From contig PEYS01000198.1 of assembly GCA_002763335.1 (NCBI GenBank), positions 1 through 21,636 on the forward strand: DNA of 21,636 bases, in the 5' to 3' direction. Below are positions 6,415-12,818 of the stretch, piece after piece. The notes under the pieces were generated by a model, which saw only the letters and a list, made by a program, of their open reading frames with translations, ran no database searches and was not told where the DNA came from. The stretch is from Candidatus Woesearchaeota archaeon CG08_land_8_20_14_0_20_47_9. Lineage in GTDB: Archaea; Nanobdellota; Nanobdellia; Woesearchaeales; CG1-02-47-18. The translations under genes were made by a program, and so were the position numbers. Every line of letters starts with the position of its first letter. The stretch's first letter is position 1.

Positions 6415-6538
6415 GGGGCTGTAGTGTAGCTTGGTCTATCACTCTAGCTTGGGGTCCTGCCCAGAATGCTAGCAACCTGGATTCAAACATGCTCTTGGTA
6501 ACTAGCTGTCAGGAGCGTTGAAAGTTCCAGCAGCCCCA
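6415..6538 (+). tRNA. tRNA-Pro(GGG) with two introns (anticodon loop and T loop)
   Basis: Acceptor GGGGCTG (6415-6421) pairs with CAGCCCC (6531-6537), discriminator A at 6538. The D arm is GTG...CAC with loop AGCTTGGTCTAT. Anticodon stem CTAGC (6444-6448) pairs with GCTAG (6468-6472), but the loop is 19 nt. Removing 12 nt (about 6455-6466, after position 37) gives TTGGGGT with anticodon GGG at 6451-6453; inside, TGGG pairs with CCCA. T stem CTGGA (6477-6481) pairs with TCCAG (6526-6530), but 44 nt lie between them instead of 7. Removing about 37 nt (6487-6523) restores a 7-nt loop TTCAAGT. A bulge-helix-bulge fold can be drawn: T stem, then TTCAA/TTGAA with 3-nt bulges ACA and AGT, then GCTCTT/AGGAGC. 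The mature tRNA would be 75 nt. Both splice sites are my placement. Confidence 0.88.
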
Positions 6539-6540
6539 TA

Positions 6541-6556
6541 AAAAGCTTTATATACT
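6541..6556 (+). promoter_or_regulatory. TATA box of the proteasome beta gene
   Basis: AAAAAGCTTTATATAC starts three bases after the tRNA-Pro 3' end. The predicted start is near 6576, just upstream of the ATG at 6584. There is no clear terminator between the tRNA and this promoter, so tRNA read-through into the gene is possible. Confidence 0.7.
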
Positions 6557-6583
6557 AGTTGTCATACACTTTGGTGACTTGTT

Positions 6584-7261
6584 ATGAATTCTGATAGCTT
6601 ACAAGAATTGGGTGATGCAATGGATCAGAGCGATATTATGAAGACAGGTACAACCACTCTCGGCCTAGTGTGCAAGGAGGGCATTGTTCTTGCAGCTGAT
6701 AAGAGGGCTACTGCAGGGTATATGATAGCCAACAAGAAGACGCAGAAGATACATAAGATTGCAGACAACATGGTTGTAACAATGGCCGGCTCAGTGTCTG
6801 ATGCCCAACTCCTCGCAAAGCTGATAAAGGCTGAGTTGAGGCTTAAGGGGCTCAGGACAGGCAGAAGCCCTAATGTTAGGGAGTGCGCAAACCTTCTCGG
6901 CAGTATGATATACGCTAATATAAGGAGGATGTCCTTAATCCCTGGAATCTCACACTTCCTGCTAGGAGGAGTTGACAGCGAGGGGGCTCACCTCTACGAC
7001 CTATTCGCAGATGGCTCTGTGACAGAGTGCGATGACTATGTTTCCTCAGGCTCTGGGAGCGTAATAGCCTACGGTGTGCTTGAGGTCGGCTTTAGGCATG
7101 GCCTGGTCATAAAGGAAGGCATAGGCCTCGCAGTAAAGGCTGTTAATGCTGCTATGCAGAGGGATATTGCCTCTGGCAACGGGATTGATGTTGTCACAAT
7201 AACAGGAGAAGGAGTAACTAAGGTATTTGAGAAGGAGATTGACACTACAGTAAAGGTCTAG
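6584..7261 (+). CDS. psmB: Proteasome beta subunit (N-terminal threonine hydrolase)
   Basis: Catalytic subunit of the archaeal 20S proteasome, which degrades unfolded and tagged proteins in the cytoplasm. The 225-aa precursor has a 22-residue propeptide ending MKTG; self-cleavage before TTTLG exposes catalytic Thr1. In mature numbering D17 and K33 (TQK) are in place, and the GSGS and GNGIDVV segments carry the expected Ser and Asp residues. Length is normal for the family. GGTGAC (6574-6579) precedes the ATG by only a few bases and the TATA box lies just upstream. A hairpin with a T-run follows. The alpha subunit is not in this window. Confidence 0.96.
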   Translation: MNSDSLQELGDAMDQSDIMKTGTTTLGLVCKEGIVLAADKRATAGYMIANKKTQKIHKIADNMVVTMAGSVSDAQLLAKLIKAELRLKGLRTGRSPNVRECANLLGSMIYANIRRMSLIPGISHFLLGGVDSEGAHLYDLFADGSVTECDDYVSSGSGSVIAYGVLEVGFRHGLVIKEGIGLAVKAVNAAMQRDIASGNGIDVVTITGEGVTKVFEKEIDTTVKV

Positions 7262-7270
7262 GCCTTAAGA

Positions 7271-7301
7271 CCCCTGATTCCAGAGAGGGGGATTCTTTTT
7301 T
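7271..7301 (+). terminator. Terminator after psmB
   Basis: CCCCT (7271-7275) pairs with AGGGG (7286-7290), followed by ATTCTTTTTTCC, a T-rich tract of the archaeal terminator kind. Confidence 0.55.
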
Positions 7302-7370
7302 CCTTATTCGTTAAGGGTTGGTGTGTTGTTTTTGAGACTAAAATACATGAAATTATGAGGTGTTGGTTCT

Positions 7371-9263
7371 GTGGCGAACATAATAAAGGAGATCATGAAG
7401 AGCCTCCCTGAGGAGAAGGTAAGCGAAGCCTGCTTCGAGGGGGCGAACATAGTGCTGTATACAAAGGACAGGGACTTTTTTCTTAACAGCGATGATGTTA
7501 TAAAGTCCATTGTGAATGAGATAAAGAAGCGCGTCGAGCTGCGCCCTGATCCGAGCATAACAACTGACAAGGAATTTGCTGAGAGCGAGATAAGAGGCAT
7601 CATATCTGAGGAGGCTGGTGTCGGGAACATAATCTTTGATGATCGGCGCTCCCTGGTGATTATAGAGACTGAGAAGCCGGGCCTGGCCATTGGTAAGCAG
7701 GGCTCCATATTAAGGGAGATACGGAACAGAACCCTTTGGGTGCCGATAATAAAGCGCACTCCGCCTATAAAGTCCAAACTCGTTGAGAACATAAGGGCAG
7801 TGCTCTATAAGAACTCTGACTACCGCAGGAAGTTCCTCAATAAGACTGGTCATAGGATTTATGACGGCTGGATAAGGGAGAGAAAGGACGAGTGGATAAG
7901 GGTGTCTTACCTTGGAGGGGCCAGGCAAGTTGGGAGGTCGTGCATACTCTTCCAGACCCCTGAGTCAAGAGTGCTTCTCGATTGCGGCATTGACGTTGCC
8001 TCGCAGGACAAGGCATATCCCTACCTCGAGGCTCCAGAGTTTGATATAAACGAGCTCGACGCGGTTATAATAAGCCACAGCCACCTCGACCACTGCGGCT
8101 TTGTGCCCTTCCTCTTTAAGTTCGGCTACCGCGGCCCTGTTTACTGCACTGCGCCTACAAGGGACATCTCTGCTCTGCTGCTCCTCGACTTTGTCAAGAT
8201 CATGCAGTCTGAGCGCAAGGAGGCCATATTCAGCACAGATGATATAAAGGAGATGGTGAAACACACCATCTGCCTAGATTATGAAGAGGTCACAGACATC
8301 ACCCCAGACGTAAGGATAACCCTGTATAATGCAGGTCATGTCATTGGAAGCTCGATGGTTCACATGCATATTGGTAACGGCCTTCACAACCTTGTTTATA
8401 CAGGCGATGTCAAGTTTGGCAGGACCCAGCTCTTAGAGCCTGCTGTGACAGACTTCCCCCGCCTTGAAACCCTGATGATAGAGGCCACATACGGAGGCAA
8501 GGATAACATCCTCCCGAATAAGAGGGAGTGCGACGAGTTCCTCAGTAGGATTATAAGCGAGACTCTCAAGCGAGGCGGTAAGGTTCTTATACCTGTCCTT
8601 GGGGTTGGCCGCGCCCAGGAGGTGCTTATGATCCTGGATGATCAGATAAGGAGAGGCAACCTGAAGAGCATTCCGACGTTTATTGACGGCATGGTCTGGG
8701 ATGTTACAGCCATCCACACAGCCTACCCAGAGTACCTCAACAGCATGGTTAGACGCATGATATTTCACCGCGACCAGAACCCCTTTCTGGCCGAGTACTT
8801 TAAGCGGGTTGGGAGCCAGAAGGAGCGCATGCAGGTCATAAACGAGATGGGGCCCTGCGTGATTCTGGCAACATCAGGCATGCTTGTTGGAGGCCCATCT
8901 GTCGAGTACCTCAAAAACCTAGCTGATAATCCAAGGAACACCCTTTTGTTTGTCTGTTACCAGGGTGAGGGCTCTCTCGGGAGGCGTATCCAGCGGGGAG
9001 AGCGAGAGATAGCCTTTGCTGCTGGCCCTAAGCAAGAGATACTGCAGATAAGATGCGATGTTGAGACAATAGACGGATTCTCAGGCCACAGCGACAGGAA
9101 GCAGCTTATGAACTTTGTGTATAAGTGCTGTCCGAGGCCTAAGAAGATCATCACTAATCACGGCGAGAACTCGCGCTGCCTCGACCTTGCGAGCTCGCTT
9201 CATAAGGTCTATAAGGTTGAGACTACTGCGCCTAGAAACCTAGAGGCTGTAAGGGTGAAGTAG
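7371..9263 (+). CDS. aCPSF1/FttA: KH-domain beta-CASP ribonuclease and transcription terminator
   Basis: 630-aa archaeal homologue of eukaryotic CPSF73, a metallo-beta-lactamase/beta-CASP ribonuclease that cuts nascent RNA at U-rich sites and terminates transcription. N-terminal KH domains span about 1-145, with the GxxG motif GKQG at 108-111. The metallo-beta-lactamase core follows (YLGGARQVGRS near 180, HSHLDH at 236-241), then the beta-CASP domain, SGHSD (571-575) and the terminal NHGE motif (596-599). All zinc-binding motifs I looked for are present, so it should be active. The start is GTG 7371, with GAGGTG at 7357-7362. Its stop forms a small hairpin with the stop of the convergent gene. 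As the likely 3'-end nuclease of this cell, it is relevant to the palindromes found at gene ends. Confidence 0.96.
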   Translation: MANIIKEIMKSLPEEKVSEACFEGANIVLYTKDRDFFLNSDDVIKSIVNEIKKRVELRPDPSITTDKEFAESEIRGIISEEAGVGNIIFDDRRSLVIIETEKPGLAIGKQGSILREIRNRTLWVPIIKRTPPIKSKLVENIRAVLYKNSDYRRKFLNKTGHRIYDGWIRERKDEWIRVSYLGGARQVGRSCILFQTPESRVLLDCGIDVASQDKAYPYLEAPEFDINELDAVIISHSHLDHCGFVPFLFKFGYRGPVYCTAPTRDISALLLLDFVKIMQSERKEAIFSTDDIKEMVKHTICLDYEEVTDITPDVRITLYNAGHVIGSSMVHMHIGNGLHNLVYTGDVKFGRTQLLEPAVTDFPRLETLMIEATYGGKDNILPNKRECDEFLSRIISETLKRGGKVLIPVLGVGRAQEVLMILDDQIRRGNLKSIPTFIDGMVWDVTAIHTAYPEYLNSMVRRMIFHRDQNPFLAEYFKRVGSQKERMQVINEMGPCVILATSGMLVGGPSVEYLKNLADNPRNTLLFVCYQGEGSLGRRIQRGEREIAFAAGPKQEILQIRCDVETIDGFSGHSDRKQLMNFVYKCCPRPKKIITNHGENSRCLDLASSLHKVYKVETTAPRNLEAVRVK

Positions 9264-9277
9264 ATACAGGCTACTTC
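9257..9277. terminator. Small hairpin joining two convergent stop codons
   Basis: GAAGTAG (9257-9263) pairs with CTACTTC (9271-9277). Each arm carries the TAG stop of one of the two convergent genes. It could act as a two-way 3' end, but it lacks a T-run and the role is inferred. Confidence 0.4.
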
Positions 9278-9603
9278 TCCACCTCTGAGAGACTAATGCG
9301 CTCAGCGATTATCTCACCCCTACTATTCTCCCTGCCCTGAACCCAGAGCTGGCTTCCGGCAGTGAGGTTAAGGCTTGTGCTGCCGAATACCAGCACTGGC
9401 GTTTCCCTTTCATGCTCGATCCATAGGCGTTGCGTTGAGCCACTGTTTTCTATTCTGATAAGCCTCCCGCTTATCTGCCTGCTATCCCGGGCCCTTACCT
9501 CGAGCATGGCCTCCAGATCCGGGAAGCTAGTTATGTAGGACAGCGCAAGCAGGCTTATCATGGCGCAAATGAGTGCGAGCTTGAAGACGTGGCGTTCATC
9601 CAT
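9271..9603 (-). CDS. Small membrane-anchored protein with a predicted OB-like domain
   Basis: 110-aa protein with one N-terminal hydrophobic helix (about residues 8-27, LALICAMISLLALSYITS) and a soluble beta-rich part (SGRLIRIENSG, RLWIEHE, VLVFGSTSLNLTAGSQLWVQGR, GEIIAERISL). That pattern, a short five-strand barrel with a G near strand 1, is typical of OB-fold (tRNA_anti-like) domains, but I recognise no named family. The start at 9603 rather than 9642 is chosen because AGCTTAATAATAA lies 26 bp upstream of it. Convergent with aCPSF1, seven bases between stops. The soluble domain would face outside if the helix is an uncleaved anchor of the usual topology. Confidence 0.65.
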   Translation of the reverse strand: MDERHVFKLALICAMISLLALSYITSFPDLEAMLEVRARDSRQISGRLIRIENSGSTQRLWIEHERETPVLVFGSTSLNLTAGSQLWVQGRENSRGEIIAERISLSEVEK

Positions 9604-9622
9604 GGAGAGAGGCATTTCAGCG

Positions 9623-9635
9623 TTATTATTAAGCT
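9623..9635 (-). promoter_or_regulatory. TATA box of the small membrane protein gene
   Basis: Minus strand reads AGCTTAATAATAA, centred 26 bp before the ATG at 9603. Confidence 0.5.
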
Positions 9636-9710
9636 CTATCATGGTGGTTTCGGAGGAATTCCGGAAGACTGGCTAAGGGGTGGTGCAGGGCAGCCAGTCA
9701 TGCAGGCTAA

Positions 9711-9723
9711 ACCTTTATTAACC
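9711..9723 (+). promoter_or_regulatory. TATA box of RNase Z
   Basis: ACCTTTATTAACC, centred 27 bp upstream of the ATG at 9744, which predicts a leaderless mRNA. Confidence 0.6.
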
Positions 9724-9743
9724 GCCCTCATATTCTTGCAGGC

Positions 9744-10634
9744 ATGGAACTCATATTTTTAGGTACAAGCTCGATGGTGCCGACTAAGGAGAGGAATCAT
9801 ACGAGCATGCTCCTCAACTTTGGCTCAGAGGGCATTCTCTTTGATTGCGGCGAGGGCACCCAGAGGCAGCTCAAGATGATAAGCATAAAGCCGAGCAGGA
9901 TAACCAAGGTGCTGATTAGCCACTGGCATGGAGACCATGTGCTCGGCCTGCCCGGGCTTATACAAACCCTGGGGGCGAGTGAGTACAGCGGCAGGCTTAC
10001 AGTGTTTGGGCCGCGTCATACCTCAGAGCGTCTTAAGGCGATGAACAGGGCATTTGTCTTTGAGGACAGCATTGATTTTGATGTTAGGGATATAGGTCAA
10101 GGTAGGTTTTTTGAGAGCGATGACTTTGCCTTGGAGGCAGCCCTTCTGGATCACGGGATTGAATGCCTTGGGTACAGCTTTATTGAGAAGGACCGCCTGA
10201 GGATAAACCTCAAGGTAACCCGCTCTCTCGGCATACCAGAGGGGCCTTTACTAGGCAGGCTCCAGTCAGGCCATCCCATAAAGTGGAAGGGCAGGCTTGT
10301 AGGCCCTGAGCAGGCAACGTATACTGTCAAGGGTAAGAAGATAAGTTATATTGCAGACACCCTGCCATGCGATAGCGCGATAGCCCTGGCGAAGGATGCT
10401 GACCTGCTTATCTGCGAGGCAACATACGCAAGCAGCCTTGAGGGCAAGGCTCGCGAATATAAGCATATGACTGCGCGCCAGGCAGCCTTTATTGCAAATC
10501 AGGCCTCTGCCGCGAGGCTGATACTGACGCACTTCTCGCAGCGTTATAAAAACGCCCTCGAGCTTGAGGAGGATGCAAGGGCAAACTTTGATAACGTCTC
10601 CTGCGCAGAGGACTTTATGAGGGTGGTGCTATAA
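9744..10634 (+). CDS. rnz: Ribonuclease Z (tRNA 3' endonuclease)
   Basis: Metallo-beta-lactamase endonuclease that removes the 3' trailer of precursor tRNAs before CCA addition. At 296 aa it matches the short (ElaC-type) form. Visible features: N-terminal MELIFLGTSSMVPT, GEGTQRQL (37-44), the zinc motif SHWHGDH (H60, H62, D64, H65), the insertion that forms the tRNA-binding arm (about 150-190), ADTLPC, CEATYA, an HMTARQAA block and the C-terminal LTHFSQRY histidine. Both tRNAs in this window lack an encoded CCA, so they need this enzyme and a CCA-adding enzyme. It is a single-gene unit with a leaderless start. Confidence 0.96.
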   Translation: MELIFLGTSSMVPTKERNHTSMLLNFGSEGILFDCGEGTQRQLKMISIKPSRITKVLISHWHGDHVLGLPGLIQTLGASEYSGRLTVFGPRHTSERLKAMNRAFVFEDSIDFDVRDIGQGRFFESDDFALEAALLDHGIECLGYSFIEKDRLRINLKVTRSLGIPEGPLLGRLQSGHPIKWKGRLVGPEQATYTVKGKKISYIADTLPCDSAIALAKDADLLICEATYASSLEGKAREYKHMTARQAAFIANQASAARLILTHFSQRYKNALELEEDARANFDNVSCAEDFMRVVL

Positions 10635-10658
10635 GCGTAACTAGGCATAAGTACCCGG

Positions 10659-10686
10659 TAAGCTGTCAGAGTTGCCTGACAGCTTA
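10659..10686. terminator. Perfect 11-bp inverted repeat downstream of RNase Z
   Basis: TAAGCTGTCAG (10659-10669) pairs with CTGACAGCTTA (10676-10686), loop AGTTGC. It differs from the dispersed palindrome family in arms and loop. A 3'-end or terminator role is likely from position, although no T-run follows. Confidence 0.5.
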
Positions 10687-10712
10687 GTGAAGCACGCTTG
10701 GAATAAGCCAGG

Positions 10713-10746
10713 TCATCTAAAGATTTATATCATCTAAAGATTTATA
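10713..10746 (+). promoter_or_regulatory. Tandemly duplicated TATA-box promoter of the S8e gene
   Basis: TCATCTAAAGATTTATA is repeated perfectly head to tail (10713-10729, 10730-10746), giving two identical BRE/TATA-like elements (AAAGATTTATA) 17 bp apart. Predicted transcription starts lie near 10753 and 10770, the second just before the AGGTGA ribosome binding site. Confidence 0.75.
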
Positions 10747-10787
10747 AATAGGTCGTGTTTCTCCCCTTTTGTTTAGGTGAATTAAGC

Positions 10788-11180
10788 ATGGTTGTGGTTC
10801 AGTCAAGATCGAGGAGGAAGCCGAGCGGGGCTAAGAAGAAATTAGCCCGTAGCAAGAGGCAGTCAGAGACAGGCAGCCTTCCAACCAACACGAAGCTTGG
10901 GGAGAGGAGGATCAAACAGACAAGGTGTAAGGGAGGGGATGTAAAGCTGATGCAGCTTACTGCCAACCAGGCAAATGTTCTTGATCCGAAGACAGGAAAA
11001 TTCGAGGTTGTCAGGGTTGATAACATTGTTGAGAACCCTGCCAACAGGCACTTTATAAGGAGAAACATAATTACTAAGGGGACGATAATGGAGACTCCGA
11101 AAGGCAGGGTTCGTGTTACAAACAGGCCTGGTCAGGAGGGGACTGTCAACGCGGTCCTCATTGAGGTCTCAGCCTCTTAG
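10788..11180 (+). CDS. rps8e: 30S ribosomal protein S8e
   Basis: 130-aa small-subunit ribosomal protein found only in archaea and eukaryotes. Recognised by the basic N-terminus (QSRSRRKPSGAKKKLARSKR), RRIKQTRCKGGDVKL, and the C-terminal block NPANRHFIRRNIITKGTIME followed by GRVRVTNRPGQEG. The length is normal. AGGTGA at 10775-10780, seven bases before the ATG, sets the start, so the message has a leader, unlike several neighbours. It stands alone with a duplicated promoter; no other ribosomal gene is adjacent. Confidence 0.96.
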   Translation: MVVVQSRSRRKPSGAKKKLARSKRQSETGSLPTNTKLGERRIKQTRCKGGDVKLMQLTANQANVLDPKTGKFEVVRVDNIVENPANRHFIRRNIITKGTIMETPKGRVRVTNRPGQEGTVNAVLIEVSAS

Positions 11181-11234
11181 GAATACGGAGCTATTTACAT
11201 CTTTCTATCGAAAACCTTGATTTGCCTCACAAAC

Positions 11235-11244
11235 ATTTTTATAC
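11235..11244 (+). promoter_or_regulatory. TATA box of the 11269 membrane protein gene
   Basis: ATTTTTATAC, centred 29 bp upstream of the ATG at 11269. Confidence 0.55.
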
Positions 11245-11268
11245 TCCCCCTTGCCATGGTTCTTGTCC

Positions 11269-12732
11269 ATGCACAGGAAGATAAGGCCGGAGGGGATTCA
11301 GCTGGGGCTCAGGTTTAGGAGGGAGGTTATCATTCCCGCAGCGATCTTTATACTGCTAAGCATCATGCTTGCCTACTTCTTCAGGCCATGGTTTCATGGC
11401 TTTGTGATGTCACTCTACACCCATCCACCAATTATCATGCTTATGCTCGTGGTTATTGCTGCTGTTCTCTCAGCAAGGCAGAGGAGCTATGTTGCTCTGG
11501 GCATTGTCTTTCTCCTAGGCGTTGCCGCCTTTGCATTCATAGTGCTTGATCAGGCCATTGTGGAATACTACGTAGTTAGGCAGACCCACTATCACAAGGT
11601 CTTTTCAATACCTGATTCAGATGGGGTGCGTCTGCTTCCGAAGGCGGTTGCAAGGCGCTACCTTGAAGACAGCCTTCAGAAGTCAAGGGAGCGCGTAGGG
11701 GGACTGAACATCGTTGACATTGACAGCAGACTCTCCTGGGTTGCACCCAGAATTCCAGATGGCCTTATACTATACCTAACCCAGAAGGTGAACGGTATCC
11801 TTGTGGCTGATGCTGAGACAACGCAGAGGAACACCTCCATGATAAGCCGCAGCTTGGCTGTCGGCGAGGAGATCGGCATAGCAGATAATATCTACTGGAG
11901 GCTTTTTAAGGAGCGTTACCTAGTTGACATCGGCGATGTCTACTACCTGCGGGATGGCAGGAGCATTCTTACTGTTGCCCCAATCATTGCTTACAGGTTC
12001 AGCCTTCCGGTGATGGTCCCTTACTATGATGGCGTCTATGTCATTGATGAGGGCGGATTAGTAACGCACCTCTCTCCTGATGAGGCAGCTGCTGACCCCC
12101 GCTTTAGGGGCAACAGGGCATTTCCCGAGAGCCTTGCGAGGCTTTACGTTGACTCTTACAGATACCATCTTGGCATAATAAACGCGATATTCCTGCATGA
12201 GGACCAGGTAGAGATTGCAGATGTTGCTGGCCAGGACAACACCCAGCCATTCCTTATGTCGACTAAGGCAGGTCTTAAATGGGTTGTTGCAACAGAGCCT
12301 TACGGTGAGAGCTACGGCGTTTTCAAGATATTCCTCGTGGACGCCCTGACAGGTAGCATTGACATCATGGAGCTTGATGAGAACAAGACCCTTACAGGCC
12401 CTGTTAAGGTGGTCAGCTATGTGAAGAAGAGCTTCCCTGTAATTGACTGGCAGAGCTCACACGTTATTGAGCCCAGGCCCTATGTAATTAACGGGGGCCT
12501 CTACTGGCTGCTCTCAATAACGCCAAGGGACTTTGCAGGGGTCAGCTACAGCGTCTTTGTCAATGCTGAGAACAACAACGTCTTCGCATTTGACAGCGAT
12601 GAGGCAGCCTACAGCTTTGTTATGTCAGGCCTAACACAGGAGGCGAAACAGAACATAAGCTCTGAGGAGAGGCGCAGGGAGATTATTGAGGACATAGAGA
12701 GGATGCTTGCTGAGCTGAAGAGGCTGGAGTAG
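11269..12732 (+). CDS. Membrane protein of unknown function with large outer domain
   Basis: 487-aa protein. After a basic start there are three hydrophobic segments (about residues 18-36, 47-67 and 74-93), then roughly 380 mostly soluble residues and a C-terminal charged helix (SEERRREIIEDIERMLAELKRLE). The soluble part has repeated beta-like stretches (VMVPYYDGVYVIDEGG, KWVVATEPYGESYGVFKIFLVDALTG, YVINGGLYWLLSITP) that resemble a domain handling an extracellular ligand. No catalytic motif or family is recognised. The ATG at 11269 is preferred over TTG 11251 because of the TATA position. The next gene downstream is a GT-C glycosyltransferase with its own promoter, so a cell-envelope role is possible but unsupported by motif. 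Confidence 0.8.
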   Translation: MHRKIRPEGIQLGLRFRREVIIPAAIFILLSIMLAYFFRPWFHGFVMSLYTHPPIIMLMLVVIAAVLSARQRSYVALGIVFLLGVAAFAFIVLDQAIVEYYVVRQTHYHKVFSIPDSDGVRLLPKAVARRYLEDSLQKSRERVGGLNIVDIDSRLSWVAPRIPDGLILYLTQKVNGILVADAETTQRNTSMISRSLAVGEEIGIADNIYWRLFKERYLVDIGDVYYLRDGRSILTVAPIIAYRFSLPVMVPYYDGVYVIDEGGLVTHLSPDEAAADPRFRGNRAFPESLARLYVDSYRYHLGIINAIFLHEDQVEIADVAGQDNTQPFLMSTKAGLKWVVATEPYGESYGVFKIFLVDALTGSIDIMELDENKTLTGPVKVVSYVKKSFPVIDWQSSHVIEPRPYVINGGLYWLLSITPRDFAGVSYSVFVNAENNNVFAFDSDEAAYSFVMSGLTQEAKQNISSEERRREIIEDIERMLAELKRLE

Positions 12733-12772
12733 GACTACTGTAGTAGGACTACGACTACTGTAGTAGGACTAC
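12733..12772 (+). repeat. Two-copy perfect 20-bp tandem repeat with internal dyads
   Basis: A 20-bp unit beginning GACTACTGTAGT and ending AGGACTAC is present twice, head to tail (12733-12752, 12753-12772). It starts directly after the stop codon of the preceding gene and ends next to the TATA box of the following gene. Each copy holds small dyads (CTACT/AGTAG and GTAG/CTAC), so the pair could form alternative hairpins. Confidence 0.95.
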
Positions 12773-12774
12773 GG

Positions 12775-12788
12775 AAAGCTTTATCTAC
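12775..12788 (+). promoter_or_regulatory. TATA box of the GT-C transferase gene
   Basis: AAAGCTTTATCTAC; predicted start near 12808, leaving a short leader with GGGGGT just before the ATG at 12819. Confidence 0.6.
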
Positions 12789-12818
12789 CCCGGATTTCTC
12801 CACGCTACTGGGGGTAGT

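Noticed and set aside
7304..7792. 162-codon minus-strand frame opposite the aCPSF1 5' end
   Set aside because: Antisense to the conserved KH region with low-complexity composition; the aCPSF1 frame is clearly the real one.
11208..11222. CGAAAACCTTGATTTG, matching the left arm of P8/P10
   Set aside because: No partner arm or family loop follows within 80 bp; it may be a decayed half or chance, so it was not listed as an element.
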